Assembly (NCBI GenBank): GCA_013339895.1
Contig: JABACO010000018.1
Location: 2,789,727 to 2,853,726, forward strand
Direction: 5' to 3'
Source: Ephydatia muelleri
Lineage: Eukaryota; Porifera; Demospongiae; Spongillida; Spongillidae
Length of the DNA: 64,000 bases
Program-made: the position numbers and the translations under genes
Shown: one piece after another, positions 13,936 through 26,397 of the stretch
Position numbering within the stretch: position 1 is the first letter of the stretch
Layout of the letters: the number at the start of each line of letters is the position of its first letter
The notes under the pieces: model-generated
What the model was told of the DNA's origin: nothing
The model's database searches: none
The model's input: only the letters and a program-made list of their open reading frames with translations

Positions 13936-14054
13936 TAGTCTCGTACCCAGACCCTGATTCCCACAGCTGCGGATGGATTACATCACCGCTACGTGAAAGA
14001 GCGGTGATGTAATCCATCCGCAGCTGTGGGAATCAGGGTCTGGGTACGAGACTA
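13936..14054. mobile_element. Perfect 119-bp hairpin MITE with 9-bp target duplication
   Basis: The element starts TAGTCTCGTACCCAGACCC and ends with its reverse complement. The arms are about 55 bp and look perfect, around a loop of roughly 9 nt. The 9 bp ATTGTGTGC flank it on both sides (13927-13935 and 14055-14063). This is strong evidence of transposition by a DNA transposon; 9-bp duplications are typical of the Mutator-like (MULE) superfamily. It has no coding capacity, so it would be moved in trans. Confidence 0.85.
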
Positions 14055-14159
14055 ATTGTGTGCCATGTCCGGTTCATTCCTTCTTGAAATGGTCACACGT
14101 GAGCCCAACGGGTTTACGCTTTTATCCCAATGGTTGACCTGCAATGTGTAAATGTGTGA

Positions 14160-14344
14160 TGTATAAGTTTCATATGGGTGTTGGTTTTTGCAATGCAGCA
14201 TGATTACGTGTATGTAGTACATACACATAATCATGCTGTGTGTACATTTGCTGTGTGTACATTTGTATGTAGGAGTATTTATTTATGCATAAGTATTTGT
14301 GAATGTACAAGTATGAGTATATGTCATTGTGTAATGTATACTGT
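14160..14344. repeat. Minisatellite, left part
   Basis: Degenerate repeats of a GTATGTAGGAGTATTTGTG-like unit. It resumes on the other side of the hAT element at about 16780, indicating one array split by the insertion. Confidence 0.7.
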
Positions 14345-16770
14345 TGGGATAGTTAACTAGATGTTTAACTTAACTTGGGTCAGTTAAGTCAATTAGTGCA
14401 GTTATTGACTTTAACTTACACTTATATAGCCAGGTGGCAGTTAGCTATAACTTAACTTAGTACATATTTTTAAGTACGATAATTAACGTAACTTAACTGG
14501 TTTTATTCTTTAACTGGAGATAATGAATTAGTTAAAGTTCCACAGTACAATGGTATTCAAACTTCTCGCTTACTTTGCCTTGATTATGATAACAATGAAG
14601 TCTCTGCTGGCCTTCTTGTCTGTTTTCAAACCCTTTGTGCGTGCGCCGTTCGCAAAGTTGGTAAAATTGATTTGCTGCAACAGCCTTCCCATGTCAATGG
14701 TTGACTTCAGCGAATTTCACGAGTTTGTGCAGGAGTTGGATCCACTATATCGTATACCATGCCGTAAAGAGTTCGGTGCAGCTGCCGAAAAAATGTTTAA
14801 ATTGTAGATTTTGAATGCACAGCTTACAGATGCAGGAAAGATAGCATTCACCACTGATAAATGGACTAAGATTGGTATGACAAGGTCTTTCCTTGGTGTT
14901 ACTGCTCATTGGTTTGACAGAAAGTCACAGACAAAAAAAGGGGCATGTTTGGCTGTCAAGCCATTGAAACCCCCCCACACAGGCAAAGCTATATATGATG
15001 CCTTTTATGAAATTTTGCTGCAGTACAGTGTTTCATCTGAGCATGTATCATATGTTGTTACTGACAAGGGTAACATTGTGAAAGCTTTTAAGGAGGCAAC
15101 ACAACTGGCTGCACATGCGCGCATTGAAGAGGAGGAATATGATGCAAGTTGTGATGATGAAAGAGGTAATTCTTTTTTTTGCCATAATTTGCAAATGCAA
15201 TGATAGAAGTTGTATTCATCTAGAGAATGACATCTCTGAGCCTGAGGAACAGATTGATGATGAAGAAGATGACTACAATGCTTCAGAGAGAGACATCGAT
15301 TCAGCATTTGAAAAAATAAAGCGTTTGCCTTGCTTCTGTCACCTCCTGCAATGTGCTGTCAGGGACATAGACAAAGCTAATTTGGGTGCTGCAGTAAGTT
15401 TTTCATGATTAACAATGCATGCCATATTTATATGATGCCAACTTCCTGCAGGTGCGACAGAAAGCAAAAGCTCTGTGTTCTAAGTTTCGATCAAGCCACA
15501 AGGCAACCCACATGCTTAGGGACAAAACTGGGAAAATCCTTTTCAGTTTCACTGTAACACGTATGAGTTCCCTTTACCTAATGTTCCAGCACCTGCTCTC
15601 CTTGAAAGATGCAGTGCATGACGTCTTGCAAGAGATTCCAGATTTAGAAGCTCAAGAGCTCACCATACGAGAGTATCAATCCCTACAAAGGTGAGCTAAG
15701 TGACCACAATTGGGTGTAGTGTGATATAGGTACTGTGACATGATGAAGCCGTGCAGTGATTTTACTCATCAACTGGAAGCTGAAGATTGCACAACCTTAT
15801 CATCAGTGCTGGTAGCTATTGTAGAGCTGCGACATCATTTGGAGCAAACAGTCTCAGCAGCCCAAGGTACAATAATTGCACTTTGAAATTAATTTAACCA
15901 TGACATGTATCTTCCACAAAAGGAACAGTTACTGCTGCTCGACAGTTAATTGCTGATATTAACAGATGGTTTGATTTAATTGTATTTAACCACCAAAATC
16001 CAGACTTCAAACCAATCTACTGTATTGCCACATACTTGGATCCCAGATTTTGCAGCATTCTGCGAGTGCTCAACCTGATGGATGTGGCAATGGACAATGT
16101 GCAACAAAATTATGCCATTCGAATGGATGAAAATGATCTCCCTGAACCACTACTGAACAGAGGTATTGTAACAGTCCATTATCTCTTCCATGTACTATAA
16201 TTTTCTATTTATTAGAGTCAGAAGAGGCAGAGTCACCTGCAAAGCGCACTTACCTTGAAGAACTATTGTCGAAGGAAGATATGTTGATCCAGGAAAGACA
16301 GCAGCCCAATCCACTTGACTCAGAACTGGAGTCTTATCAGATGATACCAAGGTTGAGTAAGGAATGTGATCCACTGGAATTTTGGATAAAAAGAAAAGAG
16401 CAGTTTCCTCTCCTTTCTAAAATAGCAGTCAATATCTTAGTTATTCCAGCCAGTTCTGCACCAACTGAACGTGAGTTTTCTAGAGCAGGCTATGCAAGCA
16501 GAAGCAGAAGAAATAGAATTGAAGACCACCAGCTTGAGCGTGAAGTGATGATAATTTAAACTATAAAGACAAACTACCTCTTCATGTGACCATTTAACTA
16601 AATTGTCAACTTAATTTAACTGGGTTATGGCTAAAACTAGTGTAGTTAACTATAACTTAACTGAAACAATACGGATAAGGTAATGAATTTATTTAACTTA
16701 ACTGCACAAGAAAAAGAACATTTTTAGTTAACTTGAACTTAACTACTGTTAAAAACCCTTAACTATCCCA
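14345..16770 (+). mobile_element. hAT DNA transposon, decayed
   Basis: The ends carry inverted TGGGATAGTTAA (about 14345) and TTAACTATCCCA (about 16760-16771), followed on the right by TCACTA, which completes a typical hAT-like TAGTGATGGG end. The left end seems to lack these outer bases, and I find no clean 8-bp duplication. Subterminal TTAACTTAACT motifs are dense at both ends (14360-14540 and 16610-16745), as expected of hAT transposase binding regions. It encloses a multi-exon transposase gene and sits inside a minisatellite. Confidence 0.8.
14550..16559 (+). pseudogene. hAT transposase, multi-exon, nonsense-mutated
   Basis: A hAT-superfamily (RNase H-fold) transposase. An N-terminal part (14550-14804) is followed by an in-frame TAG (14805-14807), then the core: FTTDKWTKIGMTRSFLGVTA (first catalytic Asp region) and YVVTDKGNIVKAF (second Asp region). 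Putative introns begin at AG|GTAATT (about 15165), GCA|GTAAGT (about 15392), AGG|GTGAGC (about 15690), AAG|GTACAA (about 15868) and AGAG|GTATTG (about 16162). Middle exons give LPCFCHLLQCAVRDI, YLDPRFCSIL and AAQ/GTVTAARQL. The last exon has the hAT dimerisation block DPLEFWIKRKEQFPLLSKIA, then IPASSAPTEREFSRAG (catalytic Glu region). The reading is good overall, so decay is recent or limited. The N-terminal zinc finger was not found. Confidence 0.8.
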
Positions 16771-16779
16771 TCACTACAG

Positions 16780-17770
16780 TAATGTTGTAGGAGTACTGTA
16801 TGTGTGTGTGTAGGAGTATGTTGGTTTGTAGGAGTATGTAGGAGTACTATACGAGTATTGTGTATGTAATACACTGTATGTAGGTGTATGTGTGTATGTG
16901 AGTACACTATATAGGAGTACTGTATGTGTATGTGTGTATGTGAGTACACTGTATATAGGAGTACGTTGTGATTATGTGTGTACGTAGGAGTATTTAAGTA
17001 CGTATGGAGGTACAAGTATTGTGTGTGTAGGAGTATGTAACAGAGGATGTCAGCTGTGTTAACAAGGTGATAGACCTGACCTTTGGGACTAGAATATTCT
17101 ATAGGGTATTAATGCATTAAGTTAGTGTGTGTAAGGGTTATTTTGTCTTGCGCTGGGAACTCATTGTTGAAGTTGTTACAAGTATCTGTGGGTGTAGGAG
17201 TACTGTAGGAGTATGTGTGGATGTATGGGAATGTGTGATTGTAGGAGTATTATAGTGTATGTAGGAGTGTATGTGGATGTATGGGAATGTGTGTATGTAG
17301 GAGTATGTACGAGTATATATATCTTGGATTAATTAAGTGTGTATATAGGAGTATGTGCAGATGTACAAGTATGTGTGTATGTAATGAGTATTTGTGTTTG
17401 TATAAGTATGTGTACATGTATATGTCATTGTGTTTATGTAGTATTAGGTATGTGTATGTGTGTACGTAGGAGTATGTGTGCATGTAGGTGTACGTGTGTA
17501 TGTACAAGTATTTGTGAATGTAGGTATATGCGTGTATGTATAATTTTGTTTGTATGGAGTATATATGTAGTATTATGTTTGTATATAGGAGTGTGTTTAT
17601 GTAGGAGTATGAATGTAGGAGTATTTGTATATATGAGTATACATGTGGATGTATGGGAATGCACGTGTGTAATTAGGAGTATGTAAGAGTTTATTGTATG
17701 TACGAGTATGTGTGTATGTACAATAAGTGAGTTTGTAGGAGTGTTGTGTATATGTATGTGTAATGGTTTG
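16780..17770. repeat. Minisatellite, right part
   Basis: About 1 kb of degenerate units around GTAGGAGTATGTGTGTAT. The long frames it gives on both strands (rich in Tyr, Thr, His or Cys, Val) are by-products of the repeat. Confidence 0.85.
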
Positions 17771-18370
17771 TTCCACATTGCACTTGTTCACTTTATACTG
17801 GTTTAGGATCATAAACTAGAATGATAAGGGAGAGACAGTGAGCACGTGGAGGCATTAAGCTCACTTGTAGTCTGAAGGATAACTCTACTGCTAACCTTCA
17901 GGCACCACCTCCTTCCCACCTGTGGCATTTAGCTGCTTGCCAGCAAGATCAAAGGTGTGGTTGTGGTGTCATGTGTCGTACAAGTATCCCCTGACTGAAT
18001 GAGAACGTGATTCAAACTGCAAATAGTGGCCACACCTCTAGTGACATCAACAGTTTATCCATTATGTCCTTGTAGTTCATGTATGTAATGAATAATTTGT
18101 GTAACCTACCTCAACGTCGATGTTTGGGTAGCGGATAAAGGGTAACTCTACACCTTGACAACGAAGTATTACACTTGATGTACATGTCTGATGCTACCTC
18201 TCTCATGTGATGCAGCATGTCAAGCTTACTTGCATAACTATACTGATCTATGCTACTGTGTACTAACTAAATGATGCATTTGGGTAACAGAGTATAGTTT
18301 AATACACACTGGACGTTTGTACGTACACCAAAGAGCGTCCACAAGCTACCACACTATACAGATCAGCTTT
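17771..18370. other. Unassigned interval 3' of the CtIP-like gene
   Basis: No gene supported. It lies just downstream of the minus-strand CtIP-like stop codon and would hold its 3' UTR and polyadenylation region; I saw no decisive signal. Confidence 0.3.
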
Positions 18371-18372
18371 GT

Positions 18373-19840
18373 TTACTTCCGAGGTTTCATGATTCGTTCA
18401 CATTCCTCACTGTTTGGGAAACTTATTTCCCACATACGAGGATCGCTATCTGGTGGGAGATAGAGCTGTTTGTGTCTGCACACTTTTTTGAGATGGTCAC
18501 GTTTATTGGCATGGATGTCGTCTTTAGCTGCAAACCACTGGAGAAAGTGACAAGGTTAGGGGAAACAATAATATACATACATGGACACTCAAAACAGATA
18601 TCTGTCCTAACCGTTAATGACATAATTATGTGGTGACAAATTTATACACATACCTTTCTACACTCGGGACATGGCTTAGCATTAAGCTTGTCCCTATCAC
18701 ATTTATTACGTATAGTTGCAGCAAACTTGTACGTAGGAAGGCCTGCGTGTTTTGCTAATCTCTGAGCATATCTAGATGTGTTGAAAATTGTACTCAATGT
18801 TTCTCATCAACATCATGTAGCTCACTTATTCAGTGAGTCCTCTTCACGTTCAATTGCAGCCAAATCTTCCATTTCCCTTTCTCCCATATCTACATGAGGG
18901 AGGTCCTTTTCTTCCTCTGTATTTGTCTCTCCCTCTGTGAATAATTCTGGACTGTACCCATGTGTTCGTTGTACTATAGGGGTGACTGAAACAGAGGTTG
19001 GTGGTTCTGCTGGATGTGAGTAGGTGTTGGGACTCAAAGTTGTTTAGTAAACACTGGCTATCACTTGATGGTATGAGCTCTAGCACAGCTGGTTGAGCCA
19101 CCTCATGTAAGGCAGCTAGATCTGGTTTGTTTATAGAACAGGAGCCCTCAATGATCATCCTTTCTGAACGGCTGGTCAGTGCAGCAGTGGATCCAGGTTT
19201 TGGGGGGGGGGGGGCATGGATGGTGGGTGGGTGTGGGAGGGGGTACCCCTCTCACCCTAGCAAGGGGGTTTGGGGAAGCGCTGTGAGCTCCCCCATCAGG
19301 GTCTAGGTCGGAGCCCCAGAAGCTTTACAGTGCACTGTTTACAAACCACACACGCACACAAAATTTTTGTTGCCGGCCAATTCATGTGAAGCAACATTTT
19401 TTTGTTGCCCGATTTAAGTGTTAGTAGTGCATGAAAAGAATGTTACACATACCTGTACTCATAGGATCATGTCTACGACATGCACACTGTTCTTTGCATT
19501 TGTCAATCAGTTTCACATTTAATCTAAGTAAAAGCGAGAATGACTGTACGTAGTCCATACCAACGAGGTGAAGTTGTAGCTACTACCCTGGCTAACCTAG
19601 CAATTTCTGATTCCAGATGTGAGATTTTGATCCTCAGTTGTTCATTAATGAGCTTATGATGCTCCATTTCTTTCTTCAGCACTATACAACACGGGTAAAA
19701 TTGAGAGGGCATCTCTCGGGTTTTAATCTATCATTGTTGTTGTAAACCATAAATTGATTACTTGAAGATTCATTCAGTATCTGTTTTAATGCGATCCCAA
19801 GAAGATCCAAGGCACGTTCGATACAATTGGCGGTGTTCAT
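18373..19840 (-). CDS. RBBP8-like: CtIP/Sae2-like DNA-end-resection factor, seven exons
   Basis: Probable cofactor of the MRE11-RAD50-NBS1 nuclease acting in the nucleus on double-strand-break ends. Exons (minus strand): 19840-19762, 19681-19597, 19523-19453, 19163-19065, 18985-18826, 18771-18654, 18537-18373. All introns are GT-AG, and the phases join into 258 codons plus TAA. The intron at 19064-18986 is 79 nt, with TACTAAA and a pyrimidine-rich acceptor. N-terminus: a short coiled coil (MLKKEMEHHKLINEQLRIKI, residues about 27-46). Middle: acidic and low complexity. C-terminus: KCDRDKLNAKPCPECRKWF with CxxC at 199/202, then VCRHKQLYLPP (Cys224, His226) and MWEISFPNSEEC, matching the CxxC...SRHR...PP...FW pattern of the SAE2/CtIP C-terminal domain. 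It is much shorter than vertebrate CtIP (about 900 aa). The start ATG is the first in-frame ATG of exon 1; further upstream exons are possible. Splicing is inferred; the family call rests on motif pattern. Confidence 0.75.
19195..19215. repeat. Poly-G tract in CtIP-like gene intron
   Basis: A run of about 13 G at 19200-19213 within the intron between the third and fourth exons; a likely polymerase-slippage site. Confidence 0.8.
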
Positions 19841-20580
19841 TCTTTGATAATGACAACTATTTTACAGTAGCGGATACTTTTGCTCACATTATAGAAGGAA
19901 AGGAATGGAAAACGAGGGAAAATATACAAAAATATGCTCATGTACAGTTGAGACAATTGTTGGTGTTCATAGTGTGACCTTAGTTGTTTCCATGTATTCG
20001 TTAATTTTGAAACATCAGGAAACTCTGTCTGCCCTTTAACAATTGCTATTAGCAGTTGTTTTCGTACAGTGACACGGGAGCTTTCAGATAATCAATAATT
20101 GTGGAACATGAAGCGCAAAGGTCGCGCTATATGTTTTCTCGCAATATGAATTTCTCCAAACTAGTTTCCTATTGCGAGCCGCTGCATGTACTGATACTCC
20201 ATGAATGTGGTCCCTCCGCAACAATGTAAAAATATATGATAATGACTCAAACAACAAAGTTCTAAAATTCATACTGTATACACACAAGTATGCAACCTAT
20301 ACGTACGCTGTACTACCCGCCAATTTTCGGTCTCAAACTTTTGAGGCAGCTTCCTGGTGCAGGGCCGCCGAGAGCCAGCCCGGGGCCCGGGGCAAAAATG
20401 TTTCTTGGGCCCCTAGCCTAATATGTTTATATATGCATGCAACCAAAATGTTTAGCCCATCTCTAGGTTTGCAATTGGCATGGTGTCATGTAGTGCAAAG
20501 CAAGTTAATAGAGAACATACGCAATGATTGTAATGCATTCATAACTCGAAGGCAGTACCGACAGCAGCCTTGCGCGCTTT
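19841..20580. other. Interval upstream of the CtIP-like gene
   Basis: No gene supported. On the minus strand it contains the 5' flank of the CtIP-like gene and hAT-like debris: the CCGGGGCCCGGGGC-rich stretch at 20380-20412, then the fragment starting at 20590. No promoter element was identified. Confidence 0.3.
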
Positions 20581-20589
20581 TCTGTTTGC

Positions 20590-20969
20590 GAATAATTCAA
20601 TTAAGACGTCGTAATTTACCTGCTTCGCCAACTCTGACTCCACAGCCAATGTTCCCAATGAGCATTTGGCACATTGTTGACCGAAGGTAGTTCTTAATTC
20701 TCTTTAGAACGCTAAATGACCGTTCTGCTTGTGCTACAGTAACGGGCAATGTGCGCAGAGCCACGCAACAGTTTGGAAACAAACCCATCAATGGCTGATG
20801 TTTTTGCTAGCTTTTTAAGTAGATAAATTGGATTCAAAGGTTTTTCCCCTAAGTTGGATGTATGGATGGCTTTGAGATGCAATATCTCCTGGACAAGTTC
20901 GGAAGAAACATCACCAGCGTACTGACTCACAAAGAACTTCACCTTTTCTTCCACTTCACTGTCATTCAT
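20590..20969 (-). pseudogene. hAT transposase C-terminal fragment (ZMYM/TTF-type), frameshifted
   Basis: The first frame (20969-20712) holds VSSELVQEILHLKAIH and PIYLLKKLAK. After a frameshift near 20780 it continues as LFPNCCVALRTLPVTVAQAE, then RSFSVLKRIKNYLRSTM, the hAT dimerisation-domain signature of the group related to ZMYM and TTF-finger hAT proteins. Only the C-terminal end is present, and one frame change is needed. It is a different subfamily from the hAT at 14.3-16.8 kb. Confidence 0.75.
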
Positions 20970-21040
20970 ATTTTAAAAGAAGGAAGCACAAAATTTGGTT
21001 GTAATATATGGAGAGTTAAAGAAAATCGGGTGTCTTGAGC

Positions 21041-21118
21041 TTAACTGAGGTGACTGATGCACAAACGGTCAACTGGATTGAGCCAAGAATTGTGTAGGTG
21101 TGTGTTTTGTGTGTGTGT

Positions 21119-21196
<78 letters not shown>

Positions 21197-21330
21197 GACA
21201 GAGAGAGACAGAGAATATGACAAATTAGTGTAATTAATGTTCAAAAGTTGTACACCTGCGTTTGGAATTAAGTATATTTTGCTAAGTGTCAGCATGTTGT
21301 CAGGCACGTGTGTATGCAGCTCCTTACACA
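21041..21330 (+). repeat. Dispersed repeat copy 1 with expanded (GT)n
   Basis: The sequence around the microsatellite (TCAACTGGATTGAGCCAAGA at 21070, GAATATGACAAATTAGTG at 21212, GTTCAAAAGTTGTACA at 21239, TGTCAGGCACGTGTGTATG at 21298) recurs inverted at 23280-23570. Here the compound tract is a long (GT)n of about 85 bp followed by a short GACAGAGA stretch. Confidence 0.8.
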
Positions 21331-21339
21331 ATGCACTCT

Positions 21340-23270
21340 GTTATGTATTTCTTCCTCATGTGCATGTCTTGTGCACAGAGGCAAATGGCTGCATAGTGAA
21401 TGGACAGTTACCAGAGAGGGCATTGGAGCAGGCATCACCTTAGTGCCATTCTGTAATAACTATGGAGCTGTTGATCTGTATGTCAATGTGAGCCTGTATA
21501 TGCATGGCATGTGTAATTTGGGCTATGTGTTGATCAAACTGGTAGTGACACCTAATCTTTCCTTGTGGGCAGAACAGCGTGATGCCCTAAGACACAATGA
21601 TGTGTACGTGTCTTGTACCCACCTTATACACACAATACACATATACGCAATTCCACATTCACACCCAAACACACAGATACACTAAGTAACATAACAAAGT
21701 TTGCATGTCCTCACATGCACAGACTTACGCATTCAACATGTATAGGTAGACAGAGACACAATGCTGACATCACCCCCAACCAACCCCTCCCCCTCCCCTT
21801 TTCAACTTCAGAATGATTGATCACCAAAAATAATGAATATGTTACAATTCCACATTTTCATATTACAAAATATACCTGCACACTACAGTGGTGTAGGAAT
21901 GAAATCTAGAGTGCAGAGGCCAAGGTCCCCTCTCACTTTGTCTGAGGGAGCACTGTACGCTGTTTGATGTTTGACCCAAGGTGAGATTTACTATTGATTA
22001 CTTATTTTATATGTTTTGTAAATATTCTCAATTGGGCAGTCAAGTATAAGTGACAATGTACTGAGTGCTGATAGACAGGATTCTGAGCAGATTGTAAGTA
22101 GACACCTGATTTTGTGATCTCTTGTTTTTATTGAAATGAAACTGGAGTTAGTTATTAGATATCTTAGTAGCTCTGATTACATCCTGCTATTGAATATCCA
22201 CGACTGTCATTCAATGGGTCTACATATCCCCCTGTTTCTACATGTGTAATTACCCACTGGCATAATCGTTTGAAGATTTCAAGTTGCATATGGATACGGC
22301 ATTACTATGCAAGGTGGCTTTAGCGTCACGTAAGCAAGATAATGTGAAAATTTAACATATTCATTATTGCAGGTGATCAATCATTCTGAAGTTGAAAATG
22401 TTGGGAGGGAGGTTGGTTTCATTTATTCACTCTGTATAGAATGGTAATTAATGCTGACAACTTTTGATCATTAATCATTTGGCTAGGTATTATTCACATT
22501 ACTGTGTTAAAGGTAGGATTTCTGATTTTATGCCATTCTTTTGCAGTTGTATATTGGATGAAGACTAAACATTTGGCAGGTAGGTTTTAAAATCAGCCAA
22601 TATGTTGTCTGATGCAAAAGAATAATTGTTTCTGCTTCTAAGCTTCAACCAGATGCAATACACTGATGACTTTGAGCATAAAGACTTTCAAAGTATCAGT
22701 ACATGTCAAATACAGAGCCAGGAGTAGGGTTTTCCTTGTAACATGGTCATTTCATCTGATATTTACACTTTGCACAATTTCTATTCCTTCAGTATGCAAG
22801 GTACCATCAACTAAGCAATATACAGTTAAATAAAAATTAAATATGTCTTTTTAAAAAAACAAGACACCCTTCACATTGTATTGTTCAGTTTTCTCTGGTC
22901 TATAAGTGTCTTGCAACATCCGGGATTTTTTCCCTCCACATGGCTGGTCCTCTATATCTTGTACTCACATGTCTGTGCACACGAACATCAGAAACATTTC
23001 TTTTTCATGACCCCACCCAATTCCTTGTCTTTGCATATCTGTAACAATACATAGCTGGGAACAGGATGAAGCAAGCACTATTCAGTAAAAGAAACCTGGT
23101 TTATGTCTGACTAGACGATGAGAACAGTCACTCTGACAGTGAACAGCCATGGAAAACCATGCAATGGGTAAGCTCAAATCTCAGTGCACCACCTATCCAG
23201 TATCCTTCCCAACACAGAAGCACCATCAGTAAGATGAAAAAGAAGTGGCCAATGAAGAATGTGATTTAAT
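21340..23270. other. Unassigned interval between the inverted copies
   Basis: No gene supported. A short inverted match links about 21775-21845 (CAACTTCAGAATGATTGATC) with about 22350-22430 (GATCAATCATTCTGAAGTTG), so the two flanking inverted copies may be parts of one larger foldback structure. Confidence 0.5.
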
Positions 23271-23279
23271 CCTTCAGTT

Positions 23280-23570
<291 letters not shown>

Positions 23571-23869
23571 ACACTGATTTCCTTTTAACTCTCCATACAA
23601 TACAACCAAATTTTTCAATTTTATGCTTTTCTGCTTCTTTCTTAAGAGATGAAAACTCCCAATCAGTTGTTCTGAAGTACATGATGTACTTATTGCCCTA
23701 CCCCTCCCCCACAAATTAACCATCACTGCAAAGGTGCTTACAAAGTAGCTAAGCTGCTACTCATCGCATTGTAACAAAAAAAAAAAAAGAACAATTAGTC
23801 ATAGCCTGCATGCTATCTGTATAAGGGGGGCCTACTAAACAATATTGCTAAACAATATTGGGGTGGACA

Positions 23870-24085
23870 TGTGTCCCCCTACCCTTAGAAACATATGGCA
23901 ACTGGGGGAAGAAGCCCAAAGTGTGTGTTTCTTTCCCACCATGCATCTTTGCTTTCAATTAGCTGAAACCCAAAATAGTAGCTGAAATATGCAGTCGCCT
24001 CAAAATGTCCTTGGTGAGGTCTCTGGCAAGGGCCATCATGGGAAGGGAGTTGGTCCATGGGTAATTTTAAGTTGCATGCTTCCTA
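23870..24085 (+). pseudogene. Retroelement C-terminal fragment
   Basis: Frames give PLETYGNWGKKPK-like, AEICSRLKMSLVRSLARAI and MGRELVHG phrases, which align with 11150-11360. It is the extreme 3' end of the same repetitive polyprotein family. The interval immediately after (24104-24133) is a poly-C run. Confidence 0.55.
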
Positions 24086-24103
24086 GTTCAAACTTTTATC
24101 ACC

Positions 24104-24133
24104 CCTCCCCCCCCCCCCCCCCCCCCCCCCCCC
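24104..24133. repeat. Poly-C tract
   Basis: About 25-30 consecutive C with one T near the start. A second C run, followed by CA repeats, lies at 24693-24730. Confidence 0.9.
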
Positions 24134-24189
24134 TTCCTGTTTGTTGTAATGCTTTTGGTACATTTTGTGTTGCATTTGAATGGTAAATT

Positions 24190-26390
24190 ATTATTATTAT
24201 TATACCAGGTAATTACAATTCACTGATATGCAGGTAAACACAGTGGTATATTCAATAATACACTCATTTTTTGTGCATTATGTTTTTTCACACTTAAAAT
24301 GTAATCATGTATATGTAAAAAAAGAATTGCTTGGCAGATACATGTAGTGCATGATGCAGCAGTGGTATTGCAATTGTATTTGTTTGCTGAACTTCATATC
24401 AACACTTCGTCAAGTTTCCAAGTTATCAAAAGAAACAAGTTTTCTGACTCCTGCACCTTCCCAAAAGTAACAATATCATGGGTACAGGCTTCATATATCA
24501 CAGGTTAATTAAATACTGGTCATTAGTACTGCTGTTTGATGTGTATAGATTCTAGAGGACCGGTATATGATTTGTTATCACTTAGTGGCCTTCATTGACA
24601 AATCTTTGTACTGATTGTTCTTCCTTTGCCTGTTTGCTTGATGACAAATATGCGATGGAGGAGCTTAAAGTTCTCCATCATATGGTGATATCGCCCCCCC
24701 CCCCCCCCCACACACATACACACACACATACACTTTCTAAACCCTACTAATTAGATATCAGACACTTTTGAATAATACAATATAAAGATCAGAAAAGATG
24801 TGTTGCAAGCAGCGGGGTTAAATACAATTATGAAATGAGTAGCTGCGGTGGAACTTGCATGTAGTTGTAGCTATGCACATCCAAGTCCACCATGATTCTT
24901 CAAGACAATAATAATCTTCTCTTTGAACACAGCTAGCTGGGACACTGTACTTAGTGGGTATGTTAAGTTTGCACCACATGTACTGGCTATTGGGTAAGAT
25001 AATATGAAATGCTTCCCTCCAGACCAAATAGTGGTATCTGTTCTGCTCCTGTGAAGAAGAATAGTATGTCTGATGATTTAATTTCATGCTCAACACCATC
25101 TAGAAATTCACATCAATAGTAAAAGTTAGCCCAACATATACCTTCACAATCTCACAGTAGTTCAGCAAACATGACATATGTTCACTCTTCTCTCTGTCTC
25201 ATGTTCTCATCATCTGAGAACCTTGCTGACAGTATCTTCAATATACCCAGCTGTTATTAATAAATTACAAAGAAAAACTATATAAGTGATTTTGTTAAAT
25301 AAATCCCAGTACAATATATGAGATGTGCCATCAATACCCAGCATTCACATATGAAAGTATAGCTCAATGATGTTAAGGCAATTTTTTGCTGGCCGTAAAA
25401 TTAAATCATCATATTTTAGTCCACTTTGGTAACGTACTGTTCACACACTTTGACTTGCTAGGGCGACTTAAGCATTGTATGATAATGCATCGAGGTTTTT
25501 TGATGTTCTAGGAAAAATTGGTGTCATAGCAACGAAGTACGCGCGTGCTGCAACAATTTGTATTGTACATGTTTATTTCACTGTTCTGCATAACGCGGAT
25601 GTTTAAACCAATGTTTTTATTACTTTTTTACACATAGATGCAAAGGAATTATTCAGTGCTATGAGAAATCATGTGGTGTGGCGTACCTAGACGTATGCGT
25701 CTCTTGAAAAGATGAAAAGTTGTACTTTCTTTATACAACGGAGTGCAGTTTAAATTTCATTATATTACTATTTGGTAATGAAACCTACCATTCCACTCGA
25801 AATTGGAAACTTCAAGCCGTCTTGAATCGTACTGTATTGGTGTTTGACAGTTTTAGAACCGTTCATACGTCCGCACAATGAAATATAAAATTGAGGTTCT
25901 TTCAGGGCGGCCATTCATGCGGCCGGTAACTAGGGGGTGTGGCCTTGTATATACGTAACAACCAATCACTATTCCGGGCGGCATCTACCCGCGGCTGCTG
26001 CAGTATCTGTCAGTGTAAAGCAGAAATTTTGGCAGATCGTGAAAGGTAACTGAAGTTCAATATAAGCGTGTGTGTTTGGTTTGAAAGTATAGTTATCTTG
26101 CTATTACAACATGCAAACTCGGCGCGCTAGCTAGGGGACCATGCATGTACACACGCATCAAGATTTCAATACGAATTATGAGACACTCATTATTAATAAT
26201 GGCAGCATGAAAACTGAATCAAATTCATGTTGATGGATTCATTCAATCATACAACTGCACATGAACAAATACTGTAATCATAGCTAACACATAATAATAT
26301 CTTCTGGAGCATTCTTGATCATTGCGCAGCTCTAGAAATGAAAGATTCAAATATGGATGTCACACATTTGTTGGTGTAGAGTGTAGAAGG
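24190..26390. other. Unassigned interval
   Basis: No gene supported. The frames are short and unrecognised (for example 24818-25099, minus). The stretch 25890-26060 is relatively GC-rich with CpG (GCGGCCGGTAACTAGG, GGGCGGCATCTACCCGCGGC) and could be promoter-like, but no transcript model starts there. Confidence 0.3.
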
Positions 26391-26397
26391 GGTAAGT

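Noticed and set aside
18850..19158. 102-aa minus-strand ORF taken as one exon
   Set aside because: Its second half is out of frame with the CtIP-like gene. A 79-nt intron with a good branch site restores the frame, so only the first part is coding.
19762..19977. 71-aa plus-strand ORF
   Set aside because: Antisense to the first exon of the CtIP-like gene, with no supporting motif; the minus-strand model explains the region.
24818..25099. 93-aa minus-strand ORF
   Set aside because: No recognisable domain, splice context or second copy; kept as unassigned.
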